A stretch of DNA of 64,000 nt from Paraglaciecola sp. T6c (GTDB taxonomy: Bacteria; Pseudomonadota; Gammaproteobacteria; Enterobacterales; Alteromonadaceae). Shown one piece after another: positions 38,168-46,276 of this stretch. Every line of letters starts with the position of its first letter. Position 1 is the stretch's first letter. The notes under the pieces were generated by a model. The model was not told the DNA's origin. It did no database searches and was given only the letters and a program-made list of their open reading frames with translations. The DNA lies in contig NC_008228.1 of NCBI RefSeq assembly GCF_000014225.1, forward strand, positions 1,860,001 to 1,924,000, read 5' to 3'. Both the position numbers and the translations under genes were made by a program.

Positions 38168-38488
38168 TTATCCGCCGGCGAGCTTTACAGTGTAGCCGCG
38201 CTTTTCCAGCGCAAGCTTAATTTTATCTCTATTATCCCCTTGGATTTCAATAATGGCATCTTTTACTGCACCACCGGTTCCGCACATTTTTTTTAGCTCT
38301 GAGCACAAGGCTTTAATCTGCGTTGCGTCCATATCCATGCCGGATAGGGTGGTAACGCCTTTACCTTTGCGGCCTTTGGTTTCTCGGCGGATCCTAATAA
38401 TTCCATCAGTTTGAGGGCGAGCAGGCTGGATTTTTTTAGTCTCAACTCTGCCCCCATCTGTACTGTATACAAGGTTATCTTGGCTCAT
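38168..38488 (-). CDS. yciH: YciH, SUI1/eIF1-like translation factor
   Basis: A 106-residue SUI1-domain protein. The conserved segments are IRIRRETKGRKGKGVTTLSG, LCSELKKMCGTGGAVKD and IEIQGDNRDKIKLALEKRGY. The family is related to eIF1 and influences start-site fidelity in vitro; the physiological role in bacteria is uncertain. The ATG at 38488 is preferred; a GTG two codons upstream is also possible. It lies 32 bases before the double-receiver gene on the same strand. Confidence 0.94.
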   Translation of the reverse strand: MSQDNLVYSTDGGRVETKKIQPARPQTDGIIRIRRETKGRKGKGVTTLSGMDMDATQIKALCSELKKMCGTGGAVKDAIIEIQGDNRDKIKLALEKRGYTVKLAGG

Positions 38489-38621
38489 TTTCACTATCGC
38501 TTTGACTTGAATGATAAGGTTAAAAACATGATTCTATTAAAAAAGCGCTGATCTTTATAGGCAAAATGAGCAAACTGCTATTTAATATATCGGTAATGAA
38601 GTGCAGTGTTAGGGAGTGAGT

Positions 38622-38927
38622 ATGAGTTTGGAGCGCAGATTTTCAGCTGATAAAAAACAATTAACAGTCGTAGCTGATGAAGTGTTTGATTTTGGAAAAG
38701 TGCAAGACTTTCGTGTGGCCTTTTCCACCGATATTGAAGATGTTGAAGCGGTGATCATCGATTTGCATAAAACCGCTTACATGGATAGCTCAGCGCTGGG
38801 CATGTTGCTTAATATGCAAAAGTTGCTATCTGGTAAGGTGACGAGCTTCAAGATTATTAATACCCGTCCTCAAGTGCTTAAAATTTTACAAATTGCACGC
38901 TTCGATAAAAAATTCGAGATCACTTAG
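38622..38927 (+). CDS. STAS-domain anti-anti-sigma factor (HsbA/SpoIIAA-like)
   Basis: A 101-residue single STAS domain. The phosphorylation motif MDSSALGML places the target Ser at residue 56, aligned with Ser58 of SpoIIAA. It is probably phosphorylated and dephosphorylated by the multidomain protein encoded 33 bases downstream. The ATG at 38622 has AGGGAG five bases upstream; the GTG at 38616 overlaps that site. Best known relatives are HsbA (Pseudomonas) and SpoIIAA/RsbV; the partner it releases is not in this window. Confidence 0.92.
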   Translation: MSLERRFSADKKQLTVVADEVFDFGKVQDFRVAFSTDIEDVEAVIIDLHKTAYMDSSALGMLLNMQKLLSGKVTSFKIINTRPQVLKILQIARFDKKFEIT

Positions 38928-38960
38928 CCACTAACACGATTAACCGACCGGATCGTATTT

Positions 38961-40607
38961 ATGCGTATACTTATCGTCGATGATGACTCCCTTAATCGAT
39001 TTTTACTTTTGCATATGCTCGAACAAAAGGGTTATGTAGATTGTTACGAGGCTGAAAGTGGCCACGAGGCAGTGTCATTGGCTAAGCGGATCAACCCAGA
39101 ATTGGTCTTACTCGATGTCATGATGGACGACATGAATGGGTATGAAGTCGCACCGATACTCAAAGAGCAAGCCGGTGATATCTATTTACCCATTATCTTC
39201 ATCACGGCACTGGATGATGAAGAAAGCTTAGTGCGCTGCTTAGAGGTAGGCGGTGATGACTTCGTCGCCAAGCCATTTAATAAAACCATTTTAGCGGCCA
39301 AAATCAGTGCCCATGCACGCACACGCGAATTAAGCAAAAAGTCCTACGAGCAAAATCAACAACTGGTTTTTTACCGCAGTGCGGTGGAGCGAGAGCACAA
39401 AATTGTTGAGCACATCTTTTCGAATGCAGTGACTAACGACAAAAAATTGTTGCCGTATATAGATTTTACGCTCATGCCAGCGACAGATTTTAATGGCGAT
39501 TTATTGTTGTTTAGCGCGAGCCCTAATGGCGGGCTGTATTACTTGATCGGGGATTTTACTGGTCATGGCTTGGCCGCGGCGATCGGTGCGTTGCCCGTCT
39601 CTCAAGCCTTTCATACTATGGCGAGTAAAGGATTGTCAGTGTTTGAAATGGCTCAAACCTTAAACGAAACCTTACTCAAACTATTACCTGGAGATATGTT
39701 TTTTGCCGCAGCAATTGTGCATATTAGCAGCACTGGTACGCGCTTTGAGATATGGAACAGTGGGATGCCGGATCTTCTACTTTTTGATTTGAATGGGCAA
39801 GTCATTAAGCGCTTTGGGTCTCAGCACATGGCTTTGGGCATATTAGAACCCCACGAAATGGGTAAGGATGTTCAGCGGCATCAAAGCTCAGTGGGTGAAC
39901 GTTTACTGGCGTTTTCAGATGGTGTAATTGAGATCACGGACGACGAGAAAAATATGCTAGGTGAAGCGCCTATTACGGACTGGATTGCCCAAAAAGCGGA
40001 TATGTCAGTTTTTGAATTATTTGAACACATTACACATTTTAGCCAAGATACAGACCCCCTAGACGATCTCACCTGCGTATCTTATACCTGTCAGTCTCTG
40101 TCTGCGCTCGCACGGCGTCAGCAGGTTACACATGTACCCTTTAAATTAAACCTTACTCTTGATGCTGAAACGATAATTGAAACTGATCCCGTGAAAAGTG
40201 TAATCAATATGGTTTGTAGCCAAATAGGTATGTATGGTTTACATGCTCGCTTATTTACCCTGGTAAGTGAATTATACAATAACGCACTGGACCACGGAGT
40301 ATTGCAGTTAGATTCAAATCTAAAGCACTCCCCCGAAGGTTTTGAAGCATATTTTGACTTGCGTATGCAGAGGTTGGCGCAATTGAACCAGGCGCAGATT
40401 ACGATTACGTTAACGTACGAGCCTGCACAGAGACGCTTGATTATCGTGGTACGCGACTCCGGTTCTGGTTTTGATTACCAGCAATATTCTAAGCAAGTGG
40501 ATGTAGAGAATTGCTTTGGGCGAGGCATCCAGCTAGTCAATGAGTTGTCGGATTCAGTACGATATTTTGAATCTGGCAATGCAGTTGAAGTGACAATTAA
40601 CGTATGA
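38961..40607 (+). CDS. Receiver-PP2C phosphatase-HATPase fusion, HsbR-like partner-switch regulator
   Basis: A 548-residue three-domain protein. An N-terminal receiver has Asp52 (LLDVMMDDMNG) and Lys104. A SpoIIE-type PP2C phosphatase at about 165-375 has GDLLLFSASPNGGLYYLIGDFTGHG and LLAFSDGVIEITD. A C-terminal GHKL/RsbW-like kinase at about 405-548 has the N-box ELYNNALDHG and G-box DSGSGFDYQ. This is the architecture of P. aeruginosa HsbR, whose phosphatase and kinase act oppositely on the anti-anti-sigma factor HsbA according to receiver phosphorylation. The STAS gene just upstream is the expected substrate. Confidence 0.92.
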   Translation: MRILIVDDDSLNRFLLLHMLEQKGYVDCYEAESGHEAVSLAKRINPELVLLDVMMDDMNGYEVAPILKEQAGDIYLPIIFITALDDEESLVRCLEVGGDDFVAKPFNKTILAAKISAHARTRELSKKSYEQNQQLVFYRSAVEREHKIVEHIFSNAVTNDKKLLPYIDFTLMPATDFNGDLLLFSASPNGGLYYLIGDFTGHGLAAAIGALPVSQAFHTMASKGLSVFEMAQTLNETLLKLLPGDMFFAAAIVHISSTGTRFEIWNSGMPDLLLFDLNGQVIKRFGSQHMALGILEPHEMGKDVQRHQSSVGERLLAFSDGVIEITDDEKNMLGEAPITDWIAQKADMSVFELFEHITHFSQDTDPLDDLTCVSYTCQSLSALARRQQVTHVPFKLNLTLDAETIIETDPVKSVINMVCSQIGMYGLHARLFTLVSELYNNALDHGVLQLDSNLKHSPEGFEAYFDLRMQRLAQLNQAQITITLTYEPAQRRLIIVVRDSGSGFDYQQYSKQVDVENCFGRGIQLVNELSDSVRYFESGNAVEVTINV

Positions 40608-40615
40608 GGCAGAAA

Positions 40616-41077
40616 ATGCAAACACAGCTACAAACCATCATCAGGAAAGCACAGGTCAGTGATATTCAGTCACTCGTTAATTTCAATCAATTAATGGCCA
40701 AAGAAACTGAAGATAAACAACTCGATAGCGATGTTCTAACTCTAGGGGTCAGCAACTTAATAAATGATGCTAGCAAAGGGTTTTATCTGGTCGCAGAAAT
40801 AGAGGGGCAGGTAGTTGGCAGTTTAATGGTAACAACCGAATGGAGTGATTGGCGAAATAGCGAGTTTTGGTGGATACAAAGTGTGTACATTGTGCCTCAG
40901 TATCGCCGAAAAGGTTTGTATAGTGCTCTGTATAATCAAGTGAAATCTTTTGGCGAGAAGGCTGGTAACGTTTGCGGTTATCGCTTGTATGTGGAGCGCG
41001 AAAACCGCGTGGCCCAGCGTACGTATGAAGCATTAGCAATGGGCGAAAGTCATTATCTTATGTTCGAAGGGAAATAG
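40616..41077 (+). CDS. GNAT family N-acetyltransferase
   Basis: A 153-residue GNAT enzyme. The acetyl-CoA loop appears as VYIVPQYRRKGLYSALYNQ, and the C-terminal LYVERENRVAQRTYEALAMGES is typical of the Acetyltransf_1 family. The substrate is unknown. The ATG at 40616 has GAGG six bases upstream; an ATG at 40604 overlapping the previous stop is an alternative. The close link to the partner-switch gene suggests cotranscription, but a functional tie is speculative. Confidence 0.88.
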   Translation: MQTQLQTIIRKAQVSDIQSLVNFNQLMAKETEDKQLDSDVLTLGVSNLINDASKGFYLVAEIEGQVVGSLMVTTEWSDWRNSEFWWIQSVYIVPQYRRKGLYSALYNQVKSFGEKAGNVCGYRLYVERENRVAQRTYEALAMGESHYLMFEGK

Positions 41078-41089
41078 CTTTCGGCTAAT

Positions 41090-41104
41090 TGATAATTATT
41101 CTCA
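41090..41104 (+). promoter_or_regulatory. Fur box upstream of fbpABC
   Basis: TGATAAT, one base, ATTCTCA matches the 7-1-7 Fur consensus TGATAAT-N-ATTATCA at 13 of 14 positions. It lies about 40-60 bases before the fbpA start, where it would block transcription when iron is plentiful. Confidence 0.8.
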
Positions 41105-41151
41105 ATTAGGTTAGGCTGGTGGCCATTCTTAAAATATTATTTATGCAGGGT

Positions 41152-42174
41152 ATGAGTTTGAAACGATTTCTTAAATTGGTTGGTTTAGTTAGTTGTATTT
41201 CGATGAGTGCGTTGGCCGAAGCGCAAGAACTCAATGTGTACTCAGCCCGAAAAGAGGCGTTAATCAAACCGCTCTTGGACAAATTCAGTGCCAGCTCTGG
41301 TATCTCAGTAAATTTAGTGACGGGTAAAGCGGATGCCCTTATTACGCGCTTAAAAAGTGAGGGTAAATACAGCCCTGCTGATATTCTGATTACGACAGAT
41401 GTAGGCAGACTTCACCGAGCGAAAGAACAAGGTTTAACCCAAGCCATTCAAACTGATGAGTTCAAAGATTTAATCTCACCAAATTACATTGACCCAGACA
41501 ACAATTGGATAGGCTTTACCCTAAGGGCTCGCCCGATGATGGTGGCTCCAGAGCGTGTTGATATTGCTCAGTTAACTCGTATTGAAGACTTAGCCGATGA
41601 GCAGTGGCGAGGCAGAATTTGCGTACGCTCTTCAAGTAATATTTATAATCAGTCATTGGTTGCGGCTATGATTGCACAGCTTGGTGAAGAGCAAACTCAG
41701 TCTTGGTTAAACGCTTTTGTGAAGAATTTTGCACGCACACCAAAAGGGGGGGATCGAGATCAAATTAAAGCAGTGGTAGCAGGCCAATGTGATGTAGCCA
41801 TTGCCAATACCTATTATCTGGCCGGCATGGCCAGTGATGGCGACGAGGCGACACGTGACACCGCCAGTAAAGTAAAGGTGATTTGGCCAAATCAACAAGA
41901 CCGTGGTGCTCATGTTAACATTTCTGGTGCAGCAATCACCAAATACGCGCCAAATCCAGCGTCTGCGCAAAAACTAGTGAGTTTTATGCTTCAAGAAGAA
42001 TCCCAAGAGTGGTACGCAAAGACTAATCATGAATATCCTCTTCGCAGCGATGTAGAGCAAAGTGTGGTGTTAACAACCTTTGGCGATTTCAGAGCTGAAG
42101 ATATCGATTTGTCACAGGTTGGGGAGTTAAATCGCCAAGCGGTTGTGCTGATGGATAAAGCAGGCTGGAAATAA
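41152..42174 (+). CDS. fbpA: Ferric iron ABC transporter, periplasmic binding protein
   Basis: An FbpA/FutA-type binding protein. A signal peptide (about 1-25, ending ALAEA) precedes QELNVYSARKEALIKPLLDKF. The iron-binding Tyr pair is visible in IANTYYLAGM, and an upstream Tyr in the N-terminal NVYSAR is typical of the FutA branch. Codons at 41119 (GTG) and 41143 (ATG) are alternative starts; the region around the Fur box argues for 41143 or 41152. It is first of three genes for a complete importer. Confidence 0.93.
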   Translation: MSLKRFLKLVGLVSCISMSALAEAQELNVYSARKEALIKPLLDKFSASSGISVNLVTGKADALITRLKSEGKYSPADILITTDVGRLHRAKEQGLTQAIQTDEFKDLISPNYIDPDNNWIGFTLRARPMMVAPERVDIAQLTRIEDLADEQWRGRICVRSSSNIYNQSLVAAMIAQLGEEQTQSWLNAFVKNFARTPKGGDRDQIKAVVAGQCDVAIANTYYLAGMASDGDEATRDTASKVKVIWPNQQDRGAHVNISGAAITKYAPNPASAQKLVSFMLQEESQEWYAKTNHEYPLRSDVEQSVVLTTFGDFRAEDIDLSQVGELNRQAVVLMDKAGWK

Positions 42175-42207
42175 TCCGCTAGCATTCTTCGCATTAGATC
42201 CCTTGAT

Positions 42208-43860
42208 TTGAAAACCCGTCTTTGGCGCGAGCCTTGGTTATGGACCGTTACTGCCTTTAGTTTACTTTTGGCAGTGCCGGTTCTTTTGATTTTTAGCAGC
42301 ATATTCATCCCGCAAAAAGCCTTATGGCAACACCTAATCGACACTGTACTCAGTGACTACGTTTATCACTCGCTTATAATTGCTTTCAGTGTTGGCGCCC
42401 TGACACTACTTGTGGGGACCAGCTTAGCGTGGTTGGTCGCGAGATATGAGTTTTCTGGGCGGGGGGCATTGCAGTGGTTGATCCTTTTGCCCATGGCAAT
42501 GCCTGCCTATATTTTGGCGTATACCTACACAGGTATGCTAGATGTAGCTGGGCCGTTACAAACGCAGCTGCGTGCGTTTTTCAATTGGACCTATCACGAT
42601 TACTGGTTCCCTGATGTGCGCTCAGTGGGCGGTGCTATATTGATGTTATCACTGGTGTTATATCCTTATGTTTACATGCTTGGGCGCACCGCTTTTAGTG
42701 AACAGTCGGCCAGCTTTTATGAAGCAAGCCGCAGTATGGGCGTAAGCGGCTTTGCTTATTTTTGTAAAGTCGCTTTTCCTTTAGCGCGACCTGCCATTTT
42801 AACCGGAACGGCGCTTGCAATGATGGAAGCGTTTGCTGATTACGGTACCGTCCAGTACTTTGGCATAAGCACATTTACTACGGGAATCTTTCGCACCTTC
42901 AATGGCTTGGGGAATGCAATAGGCGCTGCGCAATTGGCAGCTGTGCTGACAAGTTTTGTGTTAGTGCTGCTTCTGATAGAAAAACACTCTAGACGCCGGT
43001 TACGCTATTTTCATCAGGGGCAAAAACAGCAAAGTGTGAAACGTATCAATTTGTCTCCCATCAAGAGTTTTTGGGCTGTGGTGGTGTGTTTAATTCCTGT
43101 TTCATTGGGGTTTATTGTCCCGTGTGCTCAGCTGATCATTTGGGCGGCAGAGCGAGCTACCTCGCAGATTGACGCTCAGTTTGTGGTTTTAATATGGAAC
43201 AGTTTTTATTTGGCGGTGAGCGCCGCGCTTATCGCTGTGAGCTTAGCATTGCTATTTTCTTATGCTAAGCGTCTACGCAGTCACTGGTTACTCAATAGCC
43301 AAGTCCAGCTGGCAAGTTTAGGGTATGCCATACCAGGCACCGTTATTGCTATCGGCGCTATGCTGATGTTAAGCGCAGCAGATGAGGCGATAAACGCACT
43401 GACGGAGGCCTGGTTTGATACCAGTGTAGGGTTAATCTTTTCTGGCACATTGGTTGCGCTATTACTCGCCTATTCTGTGCGCTTTTTGGCTGTCGCTATG
43501 CATAATGTTGAAGCGGGCTTGCAGCGAATAAAACCCAGTATGGATGATGCTGCACGCTCTATGGGCTTGTCTTCTTTTTCGGTGCTCAAAAAGGTGCATG
43601 TTCCTTTATTACGGGCCAGTGTGCTAAGTGCTTTATTGTTAGTATTTGTTGATGTACTAAAAGAATTGCCAGCGACGCTTATATTGCGCCCCTTTAATTT
43701 TAATACACTTGCCGTTCGTACATTTGAATTAGCCTCAGAAGAGCGACTTCAAGATGCAGCGGTGCCTGCTATCACTATTGTTATGGTTGGGCTACTTCCC
43801 GTCATATTGTTAACACGGGCGCTGGAGTCAACCAAACACAAGTCGAGTTCACATGCTTAG
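42208..43860 (+). CDS. fbpB: Ferric iron ABC transporter, fused permease
   Basis: A 550-residue FbpB-type permease made of two fused BPD_transp_1 halves with about twelve membrane helices. Each half carries an EAA loop: YEASRSMGVSGFAYFCKVAFPLARPA in the first and DDAARSMGLSSFSVLKKVHVPLLRAS in the second, which dock the ATPase. The start is TTG at 42208 (LKTRLWREPWLWT), the only sensible one; the ribosome binding site is weak. It overlaps fbpC by eight bases. Confidence 0.94.
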   Translation: MKTRLWREPWLWTVTAFSLLLAVPVLLIFSSIFIPQKALWQHLIDTVLSDYVYHSLIIAFSVGALTLLVGTSLAWLVARYEFSGRGALQWLILLPMAMPAYILAYTYTGMLDVAGPLQTQLRAFFNWTYHDYWFPDVRSVGGAILMLSLVLYPYVYMLGRTAFSEQSASFYEASRSMGVSGFAYFCKVAFPLARPAILTGTALAMMEAFADYGTVQYFGISTFTTGIFRTFNGLGNAIGAAQLAAVLTSFVLVLLLIEKHSRRRLRYFHQGQKQQSVKRINLSPIKSFWAVVVCLIPVSLGFIVPCAQLIIWAAERATSQIDAQFVVLIWNSFYLAVSAALIAVSLALLFSYAKRLRSHWLLNSQVQLASLGYAIPGTVIAIGAMLMLSAADEAINALTEAWFDTSVGLIFSGTLVALLLAYSVRFLAVAMHNVEAGLQRIKPSMDDAARSMGLSSFSVLKKVHVPLLRASVLSALLLVFVDVLKELPATLILRPFNFNTLAVRTFELASEERLQDAAVPAITIVMVGLLPVILLTRALESTKHKSSSHA

Positions 43861-44899
43861 TTTACGTAGTATCAATGTCGCCTATGACACTAAAACGGTG
43901 GTCAACGGCGTGTCTTTTTCGTTATCCGCCGGGGAAATCGGCTGTTTATTGGGCCCCTCTGGCTGCGGGAAAACATCGATTTTGCGCGCTATCGCAGGCT
44001 TTGAGCCTGTCACCCAAGGGAACATTCAGTTAAGAGGTGCTGAAGTCGCCAGCGTGCGCACTCATATCGCCCCAGATAAACGAAAAGTGGCAGTAGTGTT
44101 CCAAGATTTTGCACTTTTCCCTCACTTGAATGTGGCTCAGAACATTGGCTTTGGCTTGCACAACCATACACCTCAAGAAAAAGCCCGACGGGTGAATGAG
44201 TTACTTGCCCTAGTAGGGCTACCGGATATCAGTGAGCGATACACACACTCTTTGTCTGGCGGCCAGCAGCAGCGAGTCGCTTTGGCACGCGCACTGGCAG
44301 TTAAGCCTGATTTATTGCTGCTCGATGAGCCATTTTCCAGCCTCGACGCTGAACTGCGCGAAGACTTAGCGCAAGATATCAGGCGCATCCTTAAGCATGA
44401 AGACACTAGTGCATTGTTGGTCACCCACGACCAGCATGAAGCGTTCGCCATGGCTGATACCATAGGGGTCATGCAGGGTGGGCGATTACTGCAGTGGGCG
44501 ACAGCCTATCAACTCTATCATCGTCCAGTGGACAAGTTTGTTGCAGCGTTTATTGGGCAAGGCACCTTACTGCGTGCAAAGGTGGTTGACGGCAGCCATA
44601 TCTCAACAATGCTAGGTGTTTTCGCTCTAACGGACGAACAAACGCGCTTATTTTCTGATTCGCATACCTTAGATGTGCTCGTTAGGCCTGATGATATAAT
44701 TCATGACGACAGCAGTCCTAATGTAGCCATGGTGTTGTCACGCGCATTTAAAGGCGCGCATATACTTTATGAGCTTGCGTTGAATGATGACCTAAGCGCT
44801 AAAGTGTTGTGTTTAGCGCCGAGTCATCACGACCACGCGCTAGGTGAGCATATTGGTATTCGGTTAGATTTGAAACATCTGGTGGTGTTCAACGCCTAA
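43853..44899 (+). CDS. fbpC: Ferric iron ABC transporter, ATP-binding protein
   Basis: A 348-residue ATPase: Walker A GPSGCGKTS, signature LSGGQQQRVALARALA, Walker B LLLLDEPFSSLD, switch His in LLVTHDQHEAFAM, and a C-terminal TOBE-like region with LVRPDDI. Genetic coupling to fbpB (eight-base overlap) assigns it to this importer. It resembles the orphan ATPase at 23052-24197. Confidence 0.94.
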   Translation: MLSLRSINVAYDTKTVVNGVSFSLSAGEIGCLLGPSGCGKTSILRAIAGFEPVTQGNIQLRGAEVASVRTHIAPDKRKVAVVFQDFALFPHLNVAQNIGFGLHNHTPQEKARRVNELLALVGLPDISERYTHSLSGGQQQRVALARALAVKPDLLLLDEPFSSLDAELREDLAQDIRRILKHEDTSALLVTHDQHEAFAMADTIGVMQGGRLLQWATAYQLYHRPVDKFVAAFIGQGTLLRAKVVDGSHISTMLGVFALTDEQTRLFSDSHTLDVLVRPDDIIHDDSSPNVAMVLSRAFKGAHILYELALNDDLSAKVLCLAPSHHDHALGEHIGIRLDLKHLVVFNA

Positions 44900-44994
44900 A
44901 GCCTACTGTTTATCGTGACTTGATGTATGTCCCCTTGTTTTCTGCCTAATAATCAATAGATATACAGGCAAGGCTTATCTTATGAGAAGTGTTT

Positions 44995-45444
44995 ATGATT
45001 ACAAAATTAGTAAATTGGTTTGAAGAGAAGACTCGTCAAAATGAGGAGTCAGGTCAGGGGAGCTCACAAGAAGTTGCGACAGCCGTTTTACTATATGAGC
45101 TGATGCGGGCTGACGGTGATTTTAGTGCTCAGGAGCAACACGCTTACGAGCACATATTACGTTCTCATTTTTCCCTTGATGACAGTCAGTTGAACGAGCT
45201 GCTTGCATTGACTAAAGAAAAGGCATCACAGGCAACTGATTTCTCTCAGTTTACGCGGGTGATCAACGCGACCAGTTCTGTGCAACAGAAACGTGGCATC
45301 ATCGATGGCTTATGGAAAATAGCCTATTCGGATGACGTGCTTGACCCTGAAGAAGAGCACATGATTAGACGAGTAGCTGATTTGCTATACATACCCCATA
45401 GCCAATTTATTAAAAGTAAACTTGCCGCCTCAGGTGAACTATAA
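44995..45444 (+). CDS. TerB family (tellurite-resistance/co-chaperone-like) protein
   Basis: A 149-residue all-alpha cytoplasmic protein. Segments VLLYELMRADGDFSAQEQHAYEHILR and GLWKIAYSDDVLDPEEEHMIRRVADLL are the two halves of the TerB domain with its acidic, possibly metal-binding D/E residues. Despite the name, isolated copies are common and rarely tied to tellurite resistance. The ATG at 44995 has GAGAAG upstream; a GTG two codons earlier is an alternative. Confidence 0.9.
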   Translation: MITKLVNWFEEKTRQNEESGQGSSQEVATAVLLYELMRADGDFSAQEQHAYEHILRSHFSLDDSQLNELLALTKEKASQATDFSQFTRVINATSSVQQKRGIIDGLWKIAYSDDVLDPEEEHMIRRVADLLYIPHSQFIKSKLAASGEL

Positions 45445-45459
45445 ACTTATAGCGCTGGG

Positions 45460-45477
45460 TGTTGCTGATAGTAGACA
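45460..45477. promoter_or_regulatory. Near-match GlrR-type site (upstream)
   Basis: TGTT, ten bases, GACA: one mismatch from the TGTC-N10-GACA motif bound by GlrR at the glmY promoter of enteric bacteria. It lies 79 bases upstream of the exact-match site. Confidence 0.35.
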
Positions 45478-45555
45478 CCTTTAAGCGCATATAGACCATC
45501 CGCGCTGTTCGAATTTACAGCAGCGTATTTGGGCTGTGAAAACTTTCACGGTTCC

Positions 45556-45573
45556 TGTCTTAAATTTGCGACA
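45556..45573. promoter_or_regulatory. Exact GlrR-type site TGTC-N10-GACA
   Basis: An exact match to the GlrR (QseF) recognition motif, in the gap upstream of glrK-qseG-glrR and 75 bases before a sigma54-like element. One exact match is expected by chance in about 65 kb, so its position matters more than its existence. Confidence 0.5.
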
Positions 45574-45615
45574 TTATTGCATTTTATCTTCTAAAAATAA
45601 TTTCAAAAATCCAGT

Positions 45616-45628
45616 TAACCAATTGATT
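45616..45628 (-). promoter_or_regulatory. Consensus IHF site
   Basis: On the minus strand this matches WATCAA-N4-TTR at every position. It lies between the GlrR-type site and the sigma54-like element, where IHF commonly bends DNA to bring an enhancer-bound activator to the polymerase. Confidence 0.5.
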
Positions 45629-45647
45629 AATATGGATTAATAATTTG

Positions 45648-45663
45648 TGGCTCAATTATTGTT
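45648..45663 (+). promoter_or_regulatory. Sigma54-like promoter element
   Basis: TGGCTC, five bases, TTGTT resembles TGGCAC-N5-TTGCA. The GG of the -24 and the G of the -12 are ten bases apart, as required, but the -12 has GT for GC. Transcription would start near 45673 on the plus strand. Confidence 0.45.
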
Positions 45664-45673
45664 ATACCAAAGG

Positions 45674-45904
45674 CGTAATCGTGCTTTTCCCGACTGGTTC
45701 CTCGGGTATTTTTGCAAGGATAGTGGGCACGGTGAGAATAGTAATAGTCAATACAGATACTGTTATTGGCTGCGATGGCGTTTGCAACTAATGGCTATTG
45801 TTATTCTTAGCTAAGCTCACGAGCTGCGCTAATTGCTGGGCACGGATGCCACTTGTATTTTCAACGAACCCAATGACTGCCTTGGTGCTGCGGATATTAA
45901 AGTT
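45674..45904 (+). other. Possible untranslated transcript or leader upstream of the EF-hand gene
   Basis: No open frame of note. Two structures are visible: a hairpin CCCGA/TCGGG at 45689-45706 followed by TATTTTT, which could end a very short transcript, and a dyad at 45807-45832 (TTAGC..AGCTC/GAGCT..GCTAA) that could form a bulged stem. Whether this is an mRNA leader or a small RNA is unknown. Confidence 0.25.
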
Positions 45905-46177
45905 ATGAAACTCGCCCTTACATTTTCCCGTTCTATTTCCTTTTCTCTTCTTCTTTCGAGTAGCTTTGCTTTGGCTATTCCACATCAGTCAGGTGATGAC
46001 ATTTTACAACGTTTGGATAAAAACGCCGATGGAGAGATATCCATCAAAGAAGCGGTGGCAGATCCAATTATTCTAGAGTCTTTTAGTCGAATAGATATCA
46101 ACGGTGATGGCCTTATCAGCCGTCATGAGCTCACGAGTTTGCATGTAAGGCGTTCCCACGGTGGTGGGATAAACTAA
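45905..46177 (+). CDS. Small secreted EF-hand protein
   Basis: A 90-residue protein with a signal peptide (about 1-22, ending SSFALA) and two EF-hand calcium loops: DKNADGEISIKE and DINGDGLISRHE. It is probably a periplasmic calcium-binding protein; the partner is unknown. The ATG at 45905 (MKLALTFSRS) is a natural signal-peptide start. It sits between the GlrR/sigma54-like sites and glrK, so it could be either a GlrR target or an unrelated insertion. Confidence 0.85.
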   Translation: MKLALTFSRSISFSLLLSSSFALAIPHQSGDDILQRLDKNADGEISIKEAVADPIILESFSRIDINGDGLISRHELTSLHVRRSHGGGIN

Positions 46178-46276
46178 CCATACCGGTTGACAGTGGATTG
46201 GCAGTTACCCCCATGATATTTACTGCCTTGTGTCATCACCTTTTGTTATTATGCTGGCGAATTAGGAAGGAATAGA

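Noticed and set aside
44995-45444. The TerB-like gene as part of a tellurite-resistance or phage-defence cluster.
   Set aside because: No terC, terD, terZ or other stress-cluster genes nearby; isolated TerB-domain genes are common housekeeping-like loci.
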